A DNA stretch of 43,775 bases from Halieaceae bacterium (GTDB taxonomy: Bacteria; Pseudomonadota; Gammaproteobacteria; Pseudomonadales; Halieaceae). Below are positions 8,391-17,259 of this stretch, in pieces. The notes beneath the pieces are model-generated. The model was not told where the DNA came from and searched no databases. It worked only from the letters and a program-made list of their open reading frames with translations. The number at the start of each line of letters is the position of its first letter. Positions within the stretch are counted from its first letter, which is position 1. The position numbers were made by a program, and so were the translations under genes. The stretch covers positions 1-43,775 of the forward strand of contig JANQGK010000257.1 in the NCBI GenBank assembly GCA_028277365.1, written 5' to 3'.

Positions 8391-10362
8391 GTGACGACCA
8401 GGCGCGCTCCTGGATGGTGGGCGGCAGGTCAGGCCGTGGTGCCACGCCCGCGCGCACCGCATCCCAGGTCGACCAGCGGCAGGTGGAGTTTTCCAGCGCC
8501 CGCAGGTAGTAGAAAGCGGCCTGCCCGGCGCGGTAGTCCGGGTCTCGCCAGGCGGTTCTCAGTTCGCTCGCCCCAACGTTTGCCGAGGTGGAGCAGTCAA
8601 GGTTAACGGTGGCGCCGTTGTCCGGGCAGCGATGGCTGTCCGGGTCTACCTTCAGCCCGTCTGAGCAGGCGATGTCGTAGACCTGCTCCCGGTGTTCACC
8701 GTCCTCGATCCAGCCCTTGATCACCTGCAACCGCTGCAGGGGGGTGCCGTTGGCATCCGCCACCGCCCAGCCGATGAACAGCGGTGGGGTTTCGCCGGCG
8801 GGCAACTCACTACCCATGGTTACGCCGTCGCGGTAAGCGGTGCTGACCAGCGCCGTGCTATCGACCAGTGAGGGCTCATAGTCGCCGGCGAAAAAGCGCA
8901 GGCGGATACGCGGCCCGCTGGTAGCAAAGGTCTCCTTGCGGCGGAACGCCTCGTAGATCGCCTCGCGGGTATTCTCTTCGGCCCAGACCGCCGCGGTGCC
9001 TGAGGCTGACCAGTACTCAAAGGAAGAGATTTCGAAGTAATCCCTGCCCTCCACCGAGGTCACCAGACCCGGGTCGTACCACTTCGCCAGGGTGCCGTGC
9101 AGCCAGCGCGCGGGCACGCTACCGCGGCGCTCCGGGGTGCCGTCCAGCATACCGGTCTTGGAGTGATAGTTGTCTTCCTCCAGGTAGGCAGCACCCGTGT
9201 GGGTGTCGCTGGCCGCCACCAGTCCGAACTGGTAGGGGTTCTTGACGCCCTGCTCGGCCAGGCTCAGGCCGCGCAGGTAGGCATCGCGCACATAGCTGCC
9301 GGCGGGTTCGCTCTCAAGCTTGGTGGCCACCCGGTAGGGGGCGATTTCGAAATCCGCCCACTCGTCGGTTGTTGACAGCAGCGGGTGGGTCTCCGAGGTG
9401 CCCTTGACCTGGGTGATTTCCACCAGCGGCTCGTTGCGCATGCGCTGCTCGGCGTAGTCGTCATCCATCGGATCCCCGGCCCAGTTCACCAGCTTGAACA
9501 TCTGGCCGTTGGAGCCGTTGGAGTTGTGGGGGATGGCCAGGCTCTCGATGCCCTGTTCGCGCAGCTTGTCCATCCAGTCCCACAGACCCTCGGGATTCTG
9601 AGAGTTAAGCCGTGAGAAGGGCATGGCCGGAAGGCGCTCGGTATCCTTGAAAATCACATTGCGATGCAGGTTGCCGCGGTCGTCGCTGGACGAGGTGTAT
9701 TCGTAGGCGGCAAAGGTGGTGAAGCGCCCGGGCTGATAGGCGGCGTCGGCGGCAGCCACGGCCTCGCGCCAGGTGGCCCGGGTAATGGCATGCACCAGGT
9801 CCTTGTCGATGCTGCCGTTGAGAACACCCTCGATCAGCGCCGGCACGAATTCGCTGAAAGCGCGGCCCCGACCGAGGAGGCTCAATTCGGTCATGTTGTC
9901 CGGATCGTTGATGCCGTGCAGGGGCTCGGTAATTGGATAGGTGGAAAAGCGCGGGTCCTTGTCAGCGGCCTTCACCAGGCCCATGAACATGGCGTGATCG
10001 GTCACCGCGTAGAAATCCAGCGGCTGCTGCAGGCGCACCTCGAAACCCACAGGGTGCCGCAGCGCCTGGCCCTGGGCATAGCGATAAGCGTCGGCCGGCG
10101 TGGCCGTGGTGCCGAAGGAATAGGCGTCAAATGAGTTGGCGGTGTGCACGTGCAGGTCGCCGAAATAGGCATTGCGCTCGGGGTTGGGCGGAGCCGGGCG
10201 TCGATCGACAATACTCGTGTCGGGAGCCAGTACCGTGTTCCCTCGCGCCTTCCCGGCCAGCCCGTGGGAGGCATCCGACTGGCGATCCTCAAGCGATTCG
10301 CCGCAGCCTGCCAGCAGGGTAAGGCCTAAACACAGCAGGAGTATTCTTATCATTATCGGCAT
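8344..10362 (-). CDS. DUF3604 domain-containing lipoprotein
   Basis: A 672-residue protein with a lipobox (LTLLAGC near residue 20), so a membrane-anchored lipoprotein. The body matches DUF3604, a PHP-like metal-dependent hydrolase family of unknown substrate. His/Asp-rich motifs are visible: FGDLHVHTANSFDAYSFG near residue 68, VTDHAMFMG, IPHNSNGSNG and AASDTHTGAA. ATG 10362 or the in-frame ATG at 10353 could be the start. It diverges from uvrD and overlaps tail to tail with the Cys-rich gene over 47 bp. The enzymatic reaction is not established for this family. Confidence 0.88.
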   Translation of the reverse strand: MPIMIRILLLCLGLTLLAGCGESLEDRQSDASHGLAGKARGNTVLAPDTSIVDRRPAPPNPERNAYFGDLHVHTANSFDAYSFGTTATPADAYRYAQGQALRHPVGFEVRLQQPLDFYAVTDHAMFMGLVKAADKDPRFSTYPITEPLHGINDPDNMTELSLLGRGRAFSEFVPALIEGVLNGSIDKDLVHAITRATWREAVAAADAAYQPGRFTTFAAYEYTSSSDDRGNLHRNVIFKDTERLPAMPFSRLNSQNPEGLWDWMDKLREQGIESLAIPHNSNGSNGQMFKLVNWAGDPMDDDYAEQRMRNEPLVEITQVKGTSETHPLLSTTDEWADFEIAPYRVATKLESEPAGSYVRDAYLRGLSLAEQGVKNPYQFGLVAASDTHTGAAYLEEDNYHSKTGMLDGTPERRGSVPARWLHGTLAKWYDPGLVTSVEGRDYFEISSFEYWSASGTAAVWAEENTREAIYEAFRRKETFATSGPRIRLRFFAGDYEPSLVDSTALVSTAYRDGVTMGSELPAGETPPLFIGWAVADANGTPLQRLQVIKGWIEDGEHREQVYDIACSDGLKVDPDSHRCPDNGATVNLDCSTSANVGASELRTAWRDPDYRAGQAAFYYLRALENSTCRWSTWDAVRAGVAPRPDLPPTIQERAWSSPIWLVGPAGDNLPAR

Positions 10363-10453
10363 CTTCCTGGCGGGTGACCCGGGCCATGGTAACCCGTTGC
10401 GGGGATTGGCGGAATTGCCGCGGAAAAGCGGGGCAGCCGTGGGGTGATTTCGC

Positions 10454-10459
10454 TAGAAT
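10454..10459 (+). promoter_or_regulatory. -10-like box immediately before uvrD
   Basis: TAGAAT ends 7 bp before the A of the preferred uvrD ATG (10467). If used, the transcript would start at or next to the start codon and be leaderless. No convincing -35 lies 16-18 bp upstream, so support is weak. Confidence 0.28.
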
Positions 10460-10466
10460 GCTCGGC

Positions 10467-12617
10467 ATGGACGTCACCCGCATTCTCGAACCGCTTAATG
10501 ACGCCCAGCGCGACGCGGTAGCCTCCGAAAGTCAGAACATGCTGGTCCTCGCCGGGGCCGGCAGTGGCAAGACTCGCGTGCTGGTGCACCGCATCGCCTG
10601 GTTGATCCAGGCCGAGGGCTTGTCCCCCTGGTCCATTCTTGCCGTCACCTTCACCAACAAGGCGGCCCGGGAGATGCGCTCCAGGATCGAAGATATGCTG
10701 GCCATTGGCACCCACGGTATGTGGGTGGGCACCTTCCACGGCCTCGCCCACCGGCTGTTGAAGGCCCACTGGCAGGAAGCCGGGCTGCCGCAGAATTTCC
10801 AGATACTGGACTCCGACGACCAGCTGCGGTTGGTGAAACGTGTTTGCCGGGAGCTGGATCTCGACGAAGGCCGCTGGCCGCCGCGCCAGGCTCAGTGGTA
10901 TATCAACGCCCAGAAAGACGAAGGCCTGCGCGCCGCCCACATAGAGGCCCAGGAGAGCGACCCCTACGGCTACACCATGCTGCGTATCTACACGGCCTAT
11001 GAAGAGGCCTGCGAGCGCGGTGGGCTGGTGGATTTTGCCGAGCTACTGCTGCGAGCCCACGAGCTGTGGCTCAAGAACTCGGAGCTGCTGGCTCACTACC
11101 AGGGCCGTTTCCGCCATGTGCTGGTAGACGAGTTCCAGGACACCAACACTATCCAATATGCCTGGCTGCGGGTGCTGGCGGGGGAGGCGATTCCCATCGT
11201 TGCCGTGGGGGATGACGACCAGTCCATCTATGGCTGGCGTGGCGCCAAGATAGAGAACATTCAGCGTTTCTCGCGGGATTTCGAACCGGTACGCACCGTG
11301 CGCCTGGAGCAGAATTACCGCTCTACATCCACCATCCTCAAGGCGGCCAACGCGGTGATCTCCCACAACATGAACCGGCTCGGCAAGGAGTTGTGGACTG
11401 CTGGGGACGACGGCGAAGCCATCACCCTGTATGCCGGCTTCAATGAGCAGGACGAGGCGCGCTTTATCGTCGAGCGGCTGGAGGATTGGATCGGCGAGGG
11501 CCACGCCCGTGCCGACTCCGCCATTCTCTATCGCTCCAACGCCCAGTCGCGGGTGCTGGAAGAGGCGTTGATCCGCGCCGCGGTGCCCTACCGAATCTAC
11601 GGCGGCCAGCGCTTCTACGAGCGCCTGGAAATCAAGAATGCCCTGGCCTACATGCGGCTGATTGTCAGTCGCGCGGACGATGCGGCCCTGGAGCGGGTGC
11701 TGAACACGCCACCGCGGGGAATCGGCGGCAAGACGGTAGACGCGTTGCGGGAACTGGCCAGGGAGCGTCAGGTGTCTCTCTGGCAGGCAATCGCCATACT
11801 GATCGAGGAGAAGCTGCTCGCTGGCAGGGCGCTGAATGCTCTGGAGGCCTTCTGTGTGCTGGTCAATGAAATGGATTCCGACACCTCGGAGCTGAATCTG
11901 GCGGAGCTCACCCAGCATGTCATTGAAGCCAGCGAGCTGGTGGAATACCACGGCAAGGAAAAAGGCGAACGCGGCCAGGCCCGGGTCGAGAACCTGCAGG
12001 AACTGGTGACTGCGGCGCGCCAGTTCGAGCCCGAGAATGACGAGCTGTCGCCGCTGCAGGAATTCCTCGACAACGCCGCATTGGACGCCGGCGAAGCCCA
12101 GGCCGACGAGCACGAGGACAGCGTTCAGCTCATGACCCTGCACTCCGCCAAGGGCCTGGAGTTCCCGCTGGTGTTCCTGGCCGGCATGGAGGAAAACCTG
12201 TTCCCTCATCGCATGTCGCTGGAGGAACCGGGTCGCCTGGAGGAGGAGCGCCGGCTCTGCTACGTTGGCATTACCCGCGCCATGAGCCGGCTGACAATTA
12301 CCTACGCGGAAACCCGGCGCATGTACGGTAACGAGAACTTCAACGCGCCGTCGCGCTTTATCCGCGAGATTCCCACCGAGCTGCTGGAAGAGGTGCGCTT
12401 GCACACTACTATCACCCGCCCCGCCAGCGTTGGCTTTGCGCCCGAGGTGGAAGATACCGGCCTCAACCTCGGCCAGCGGGTCTACCACCAGGTGTTTGGC
12501 GAAGGCGTGGTGCTCAACTTCGAGGGTCGCGGCGGCAACGCCCGGGTCGAAGTGAATTTCGATGACGAGGGCAGCAAATGGCTGGTAGTGCAGTACGCCA
12601 ACCTCCAGGCCATGTAG
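10467..12617 (+). CDS. uvrD: DNA helicase II UvrD
   Basis: A superfamily-1A 3'-5' helicase for nucleotide excision and mismatch repair. It has 716 residues from ATG 10467, whose N-terminus MDVTRILEPLNDAQRDAV aligns with the E. coli start; an upstream in-frame frame reaching 10374 looks non-coding. Motifs in order are Walker A AGAGSGKT (about 26-33), AVTFTNKAA, GTFHGLAHRLL, DEFQDTN (Walker B), VGDDDQSIYGWRGA, LEQNYRS, MTLHSAKGLEFP and YVGITRAM. The C-terminal Tudor-like segment (LGQRVYHQVFGEG) is present. No LexA-type CTGT-N8-ACAG box was found in the 104 bp upstream, unlike E. coli uvrD. Confidence 0.98.
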   Translation: MDVTRILEPLNDAQRDAVASESQNMLVLAGAGSGKTRVLVHRIAWLIQAEGLSPWSILAVTFTNKAAREMRSRIEDMLAIGTHGMWVGTFHGLAHRLLKAHWQEAGLPQNFQILDSDDQLRLVKRVCRELDLDEGRWPPRQAQWYINAQKDEGLRAAHIEAQESDPYGYTMLRIYTAYEEACERGGLVDFAELLLRAHELWLKNSELLAHYQGRFRHVLVDEFQDTNTIQYAWLRVLAGEAIPIVAVGDDDQSIYGWRGAKIENIQRFSRDFEPVRTVRLEQNYRSTSTILKAANAVISHNMNRLGKELWTAGDDGEAITLYAGFNEQDEARFIVERLEDWIGEGHARADSAILYRSNAQSRVLEEALIRAAVPYRIYGGQRFYERLEIKNALAYMRLIVSRADDAALERVLNTPPRGIGGKTVDALRELARERQVSLWQAIAILIEEKLLAGRALNALEAFCVLVNEMDSDTSELNLAELTQHVIEASELVEYHGKEKGERGQARVENLQELVTAARQFEPENDELSPLQEFLDNAALDAGEAQADEHEDSVQLMTLHSAKGLEFPLVFLAGMEENLFPHRMSLEEPGRLEEERRLCYVGITRAMSRLTITYAETRRMYGNENFNAPSRFIREIPTELLEEVRLHTTITRPASVGFAPEVEDTGLNLGQRVYHQVFGEGVVLNFEGRGGNARVEVNFDDEGSKWLVVQYANLQAM

Positions 12618-12671
12618 ACTGACTGCTCATTCACAACAAAACCAGCCACAATAAAAATAGGGATTAAGGCC

Positions 12672-13820
12672 ATGAATGCTACCGAGCGCCGTCTCACCCC
12701 TCTGGTCATCCTGCTGTTGCTGGCACTGCTGGTACTGTTGCTGGCGGGTTGGGTGATGGATCGCGTCAACCGCGAGGCGCAGGGGCCCAGTGCCTCGCTG
12801 GCGCCGGATGAGGTCATCCGCTGGAAGTTGGTCACCACCTGGCCGAAAAACTTCCCGGGGCTGGGCCTGGGGCCGGAGAATTTCGCCCGGTTGGTAAAGG
12901 ACATGAGCGGCGGCCGCCTGCAGGTCCATGTCTACGGCGGCGGCGAGATCGTGCCGCCTTTTGGTGTGTTCGACGCGGTCTCCCAGGGAGTGGCCGAGAT
13001 GGGTCACGGCGCCGGCTACTACTGGACCGGCAAGGTGCCGTCAGCCGTCTTCTTTACCGCGGTACCCTTCGGCTTTACCGCGGACGAGGCCAGCGCCTGG
13101 ATGCACTACGGCGGTGGTCTGGAACTGTGGCGCAAGGCTTATGCGCCCTTCAACCTGATTCCCCTGGCCGGCGGCAACTCCGGCACCCAGATGGCGGGCT
13201 GGTTCAACAAGGAGATCAATTCCATCGACGACCTGCAGGGCCTGAAGATGCGCATACCGGGGCTGGGGGGCGAAGTGTTCAGCCGCGCCGGTGGCACCGC
13301 CGTGACCATCCCCGGCGGCGAACTCTATACCTCGCTGCAGACCGGGGTAATCGACGCCACCGAGTGGGTGGGGCCGTATAACGACCTGGCCATGGGCCTG
13401 CACGAGGTGGCCGAGTACTACTACTACCCGGGTTGGCAGGAGCCGGGCCCGGTGCTGGAGTTTATCGTCAACGCCGATGCCTTTGCCTCCCTGCCTGCGG
13501 ACCTGCAGACGATTGTTGAAAGCGCGGCGCGCAACGTGAACCAGGACATGCTCGATGAGTACACCGCGCGCAATAACCGGGCGCTCAAGGAGCTGGTCGA
13601 GGTACACGGTGTGAAGCTGCGGCGGCTGCCGGATGATGTGATCATCGCCCTGAAGCAGGCAGCGCAGGAAGCGGTGAAGGAACTGGCCGCCAGTGATCCC
13701 ATGGCGGCCGAGGCTTATGCGTCATTCTCCGAGTTTTACGAGGGCGTGAAGCACTACCACAGCATCTCGGAGCAGGCCTACATCAATGCCCGGGATCTCG
13801 AAGCCGATCCCGAGCAATAG
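12672..13820 (+). CDS. TRAP transporter solute-binding protein, DctP/TakP type
   Basis: A 382-residue periplasmic solute-binding protein of a tripartite ATP-independent transporter. The fold begins at about residue 50 (IRWKLVTTWPKNFPGLG). It continues with YYWTGKVPSAVFF, the helix-strand LKMRIPGLGGEVF with the Arg expected to bind the substrate carboxylate, and ATEWVGPYND. These resemble the 2-oxoacid/lactate-binding branch (TakP-like), so a small carboxylate is the likely ligand. The N-terminus has a long hydrophobic segment (about 10-30) without a clear cleavage site or lipobox Cys, so the protein may stay anchored. The matching permeases lie 1.4 kb away on the opposite strand. Confidence 0.92.
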   Translation: MNATERRLTPLVILLLLALLVLLLAGWVMDRVNREAQGPSASLAPDEVIRWKLVTTWPKNFPGLGLGPENFARLVKDMSGGRLQVHVYGGGEIVPPFGVFDAVSQGVAEMGHGAGYYWTGKVPSAVFFTAVPFGFTADEASAWMHYGGGLELWRKAYAPFNLIPLAGGNSGTQMAGWFNKEINSIDDLQGLKMRIPGLGGEVFSRAGGTAVTIPGGELYTSLQTGVIDATEWVGPYNDLAMGLHEVAEYYYYPGWQEPGPVLEFIVNADAFASLPADLQTIVESAARNVNQDMLDEYTARNNRALKELVEVHGVKLRRLPDDVIIALKQAAQEAVKELAASDPMAAEAYASFSEFYEGVKHYHSISEQAYINARDLEADPEQ

Positions 13821-13843
13821 CCAATGTGAAGCGCCAGGGGCAG

Positions 13844-14689
13844 TCAGGGCTTGAGGAATACCAGCGTCATGCGCTCGGACTCACCGATAGCGCGGGATGC
13901 GGCTTTCTGTTCCTCAGTTTCAAGGCCCCGCAGGTTGGGCGGCAGCTGCCAGACACCGCTGGCGTGGCGCTTGTTGTCCAGCGGGTTGCGGTTGAAGTAG
14001 CCCTCAACCTCCAGCACGAAACCGGCCTGGGTGGCCTTGGCGATGATGTAGTCGCGGCCCACATAGCCGATGTTCTTCGACATCCAGTCCTGCTCCGGGT
14101 CGGCCATATGCTGCACGATGCCGAGCTTGCCGCCGGGCTTTAGAATCTCGAAGAAGTGGCCGAAGGCCGCATCGTCGATGCCGCGACTGCGCCAGCCGTG
14201 GGCGTTGCGGAAGGTCACCACGCGGTCCACGCTCGCGGGCTTGGCGGCGCCGATCACCACCTCTTTGCTGTCCTCGTCGATCATCAGTGAGGCGACCTCG
14301 ACCTTGCCGTAGACACGCTTGTTGGCGGCGAGCTTTTCCTCAAAGCCGGCCCGGGAGCGCGGCCGGTAGCTGGCCTGGGTATCGCTGCTGTCGTAGTGGG
14401 CTGCGATCAGCTTGCCGTCCTTGCGCAGGTAGGGGGCGAGGATCTCGGTATACCAGCCACCGCCCGGCCAGATTTCCACCACCGTGTGCTCCGGCTGCAC
14501 GTCGAACAGGCTCAGGGTCTTGAGCGGGTTGCGGTAGGCGTCGCGCTCGACATAAGCGGGGGTGCGGTGCTTGCCGGCAATGGCCTTGGCAAGTGCATCG
14601 CTGTCGGCCTGGGCCGGAATGGCCAGTGTCAGCGTGGTTGCCAGGGCGGTAAGTAGGCTCCTGCCGATCAGGGAGTGGGCAATAGTCAT
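13844..14689 (-). CDS. Exported class I SAM-dependent methyltransferase-like protein
   Basis: A 281-residue protein with a signal peptide (residues 1-28, ending LAIPAQA). It then has a Rossmann methyltransferase fold whose motif I is VVEIWPGGGWYTEIL. Downstream features include VVTFRNAHGWRSRG and a FEILKPGGKLGIVQH strand, typical of class I methyltransferases. Export is unexpected because S-adenosylmethionine is cytosolic. Such signal-bearing homologues are nevertheless common in proteobacteria and their role is unknown. A strong AGGAG ribosome site precedes ATG 14689. It lies downstream of the thioesterase gene on the same strand with an 86-bp gap, and converges on the TRAP solute-binding gene. 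Confidence 0.82.
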   Translation of the reverse strand: MTIAHSLIGRSLLTALATTLTLAIPAQADSDALAKAIAGKHRTPAYVERDAYRNPLKTLSLFDVQPEHTVVEIWPGGGWYTEILAPYLRKDGKLIAAHYDSSDTQASYRPRSRAGFEEKLAANKRVYGKVEVASLMIDEDSKEVVIGAAKPASVDRVVTFRNAHGWRSRGIDDAAFGHFFEILKPGGKLGIVQHMADPEQDWMSKNIGYVGRDYIIAKATQAGFVLEVEGYFNRNPLDNKRHASGVWQLPPNLRGLETEEQKAASRAIGESERMTLVFLKP

Positions 14690-14775
14690 GGGATCTCCTG
14701 TTAAAGCCTGGATTGTCTGGATGCGGCGCAGCGCGCCGTCAGGATGATAACCCTAGCGCCGCAACGTGACGGTTG

Positions 14776-15177
14776 CTAGCTGCTGTTTTCGGGCACCGCG
14801 CGGGTGCGGCCATTCTCATCGATGGCCACGAACACGAATTCACCCTCTGTCACCTTGATCGGCTCGCCGTCGTGCTTTGAGTCGATCCATACCTCGACCA
14901 TGATGCGGATGGAACTGCGGCCGATTTCCAGCACGTCGGTGTAGCAGCGCACCACCGCGCCTACATGTACCGGGGTGAGGAAGGCCATGCCGTCGATGGC
15001 CACCGTGGCCACGCGACCCCGGGCAACGTCGCCGGCGGCGATACCGCCGGCCAGGTCCATTTGTGAGAGCAGCCAGCCGCCGAAGATGTCACCGTTGGCA
15101 TTGGTGTCCTTGGGCATGGCAACGGTCTGCAGTGCCAGCTCCCCCTGTGGAAGCGGTGTGCTGTCGATATCGTTCAT
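14776..15177 (-). CDS. Acyl-CoA thioesterase, YciA-like hot-dog fold
   Basis: A 133-residue single hot-dog domain that hydrolyses acyl-CoA to free acid and CoA. The signature NANGDIFGGWLLSQMD (about residues 26-41) carries the conserved Asn and Asp of the YciA/BACH group. The central strand VATVAIDGMAFLTPVHVGAVV also fits. The length matches YciA (about 132). It lies 45 bp downstream of the TRAP large permease gene on the same strand and may be co-transcribed with it, which would link uptake of a carboxylate to CoA ester turnover; that link is inference. Confidence 0.9.
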   Translation of the reverse strand: MNDIDSTPLPQGELALQTVAMPKDTNANGDIFGGWLLSQMDLAGGIAAGDVARGRVATVAIDGMAFLTPVHVGAVVRCYTDVLEIGRSSIRIMVEVWIDSKHDGEPIKVTEGEFVFVAIDENGRTRAVPENSS

Positions 15178-15222
15178 GGCGGTCCTGGTGCTGGTTGCGA
15201 AGACTTTGCGAGTGCCGCGCGG

Positions 15223-16599
15223 TTACTGCTTGAGCAAGGCCGGCAGCCAGGTGGCCAGGCCGGGCCAGATCACCAGCAGGCCGAGCACCGCAAGCTGGAT
15301 AAGTATAAAAGGAATCACTCCGCGGTAGATAGCGCCGGTAGGTACACTGTCAGGCGCCACCCCGCGCAAGTAAAACAGGGCGAAACCGAAGGGCGGCGTG
15401 AGGAAGGATGTCTGCAGGTTGATGGCGATCATGATGCCCAGCCACACCGGGTCCAGGCCCATGGCCAGCAGCACAGGGCCCACTACCGGCACTACGACGA
15501 AGGTGATCTCGATGAAGTCCAGGATAAAGCCCAGCAGGAAAATCACCAGCATCACCACCAGGGTTGCGCCCATGACCCCGCCGGGGATCGTATCGAAGTA
15601 GTGGTGGATCAGCTCCTCACCGCCAAAGCCGCGAAACACCAGTGAAAACAGCGCCGCGCCGATCAGGATCATGAACACCATGCAGGTGACTTCCAGCGTG
15701 TTGCGCGCCACCTCATGCAGGCGTTTGCGGTCCATCTCGCGCTTGGCGAAGGCCAGCGCCAGCGCACCGAGACTGCCGACCCCCGCCGCTTCTGTGGGCG
15801 TGGCCGCGCCGCCGAGGATGGAGCCAAGTACGGCAATGATGAGCAGCAGCGGCGGCGCCAGGCCTTTCAGCAGTGCCGCCGATGAGACCGGCTCGATGTC
15901 GTGGGCAGCCGGCGCGTGCTGGGGCCTGAGTCCGGTGTAGACCAGCAGGTAGGCCATGTACAGGGCCACCAGTACCAGGCCCGGCAACAGCGCGCCGATA
16001 AACAGATCCCCCACCGATACCGACTTCGGGTTGAACACGTTCATTCGCAGCTGGGCCTGCTGGTAGGCGCTGGAGAGGACATCGCCCAACAAGACCAGCG
16101 CGATGGAAGGCGGGATGATCTGGCCCAGAGTGCCGGTGGCACAGATGGTGCCGGTGGCCAGCGCCGGATGATAGCCGCGTTTCAGCATGCTCGGCAGCGA
16201 CAGCAGGCCCATGGTCACCACGGTGGCACCGACGATGCCGGTACTGGCTGCCAGCAGTGCCCCGACCACCACCACCGAGATGCCGAGGCCGCCGCGCAGG
16301 CGTGCAAACAGGCGCGCCATATTGTCGAGCAGCTCCTCCGCCACCCGGGATTTCTCCAGCGTAATCCCCATCATGATAAAGAGCGGCACGGCGATCAGCG
16401 TGGTGTTGCTGATGGTGCCGTACAGCCGGCCCGGCAGCGCGGTCAGGAAGCTGGGGTCGAAGTTGCCAACCAGGATGCCGCCGGCGGCAAACAGCAGCGC
16501 GGTGCCCGCCAGCGTAAAGGCCACCGGGTAGCCCAACATCAATGCCAGGCAGACACAGGCAAACATCCACAGGGAGGTGGTGTTGGCGACCTCGTTCAC
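15223..16599 (-). CDS. TRAP transporter large permease DctM
   Basis: A 458-residue polytopic inner-membrane protein, the ion-coupled transport subunit of a TRAP system. It is hydrophobic throughout with about 12 predicted segments. Family motifs include ALPGRLYGTISNTTLIAVPL, MGITLEKS, GIVGATVVTMGLLSLPSM, ATGTLGQIIPPSI and GFILDFIEITFVVVPVVGP. The start is GTG 16599, overlapping the small-permease stop by 4 bp (GTGA), so synthesis is coupled. A long hydrophilic loop lies near residues 225-245. It presumably works with the small permease and with the DctP-type binding protein at 12672. Confidence 0.95.
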   Translation of the reverse strand: MNEVANTTSLWMFACVCLALMLGYPVAFTLAGTALLFAAGGILVGNFDPSFLTALPGRLYGTISNTTLIAVPLFIMMGITLEKSRVAEELLDNMARLFARLRGGLGISVVVVGALLAASTGIVGATVVTMGLLSLPSMLKRGYHPALATGTICATGTLGQIIPPSIALVLLGDVLSSAYQQAQLRMNVFNPKSVSVGDLFIGALLPGLVLVALYMAYLLVYTGLRPQHAPAAHDIEPVSSAALLKGLAPPLLLIIAVLGSILGGAATPTEAAGVGSLGALALAFAKREMDRKRLHEVARNTLEVTCMVFMILIGAALFSLVFRGFGGEELIHHYFDTIPGGVMGATLVVMLVIFLLGFILDFIEITFVVVPVVGPVLLAMGLDPVWLGIMIAINLQTSFLTPPFGFALFYLRGVAPDSVPTGAIYRGVIPFILIQLAVLGLLVIWPGLATWLPALLKQ

Positions 16600-17105
16600 T
16601 CCTCGCCCACCAGTACCAGTGCGTTACGAGCGAGCTCGGCCAGCCCCTGCAATAGCAGGCTCAGTGCCATCACCGGGATCAGCGATTTGAGAAGGAACAC
16701 GCCGTGAATGCCGCCCGGGTCCGGAGAGCCCTCGAGTATTCGCCAGGCCTCGGTCACGAAGGGCCAGCTGATTGCGCCCACGAATACGCTAAAGGGCAGC
16801 AGAAACAGGATGCACCCGACGCTGTTGACCCAGGCCTTGCCGCGGGCGCTGAAGCGTCGGTAGAAGATGTCCACCCGCACATGGGCATCGCGCTTGAGGG
16901 TGTAGGCGGCCCCGAGCATGAACACCAGTGCGTGCAGGTACATACTGGATTCCTGCAGGGCAATGGAGCCACCGCCGAGACCGTAGCGCAGCAGCACGAC
17001 GCCGCACACCGACAGCCCCAGAACCAGGCACAGCCAGGCCAGCCAGCGTCCGGATTGCTCGGTGAAGTGATCCACGGTGCGTATAAAATGTCGCAATGCT
17101 TGCAT
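16596..17105 (-). CDS. TRAP transporter small permease DctQ
   Basis: A 169-residue inner-membrane protein with four predicted hydrophobic segments (about residues 20-38, 45-70, 92-115 and 132-155). The conserved ESSMYLHALVFMLGAAYTLK and DAHVRVDIFY, which mark the DctQ family, are present. It forms the membrane complex with the large permease, whose GTG overlaps its stop. It diverges from yaaA across 154 bp. The charged C-terminal tail is cytoplasmic by the positive-inside pattern. Confidence 0.93.
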   Translation of the reverse strand: MQALRHFIRTVDHFTEQSGRWLAWLCLVLGLSVCGVVLLRYGLGGGSIALQESSMYLHALVFMLGAAYTLKRDAHVRVDIFYRRFSARGKAWVNSVGCILFLLPFSVFVGAISWPFVTEAWRILEGSPDPGGIHGVFLLKSLIPVMALSLLLQGLAELARNALVLVGEE

Positions 17106-17259
17106 CGAGCGGCGGGCCCCGGCTGGTTTTTATGGCTGTCCGGCGTATGATTCGCCGCAGTATAGCCGCGCCGCGGTTGCGGCGGCTAGCGGTCTCGACG
17201 CCCGACCGGCCCGGGCTGGCAGGCTGCCTGCCTCAGGACACGTTACAGGAACGGAAAAC

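Noticed and set aside
11043-12488. 481-codon antisense frame within uvrD
   Set aside because: It lies entirely opposite conserved uvrD motifs; long shadow frames are expected at this GC content and it lacks a recognisable domain.
15901-16707. 268-codon frame opposite dctM
   Set aside because: Translation is Gln/His-rich without domain signs, while the minus strand encodes a clear TRAP permease.
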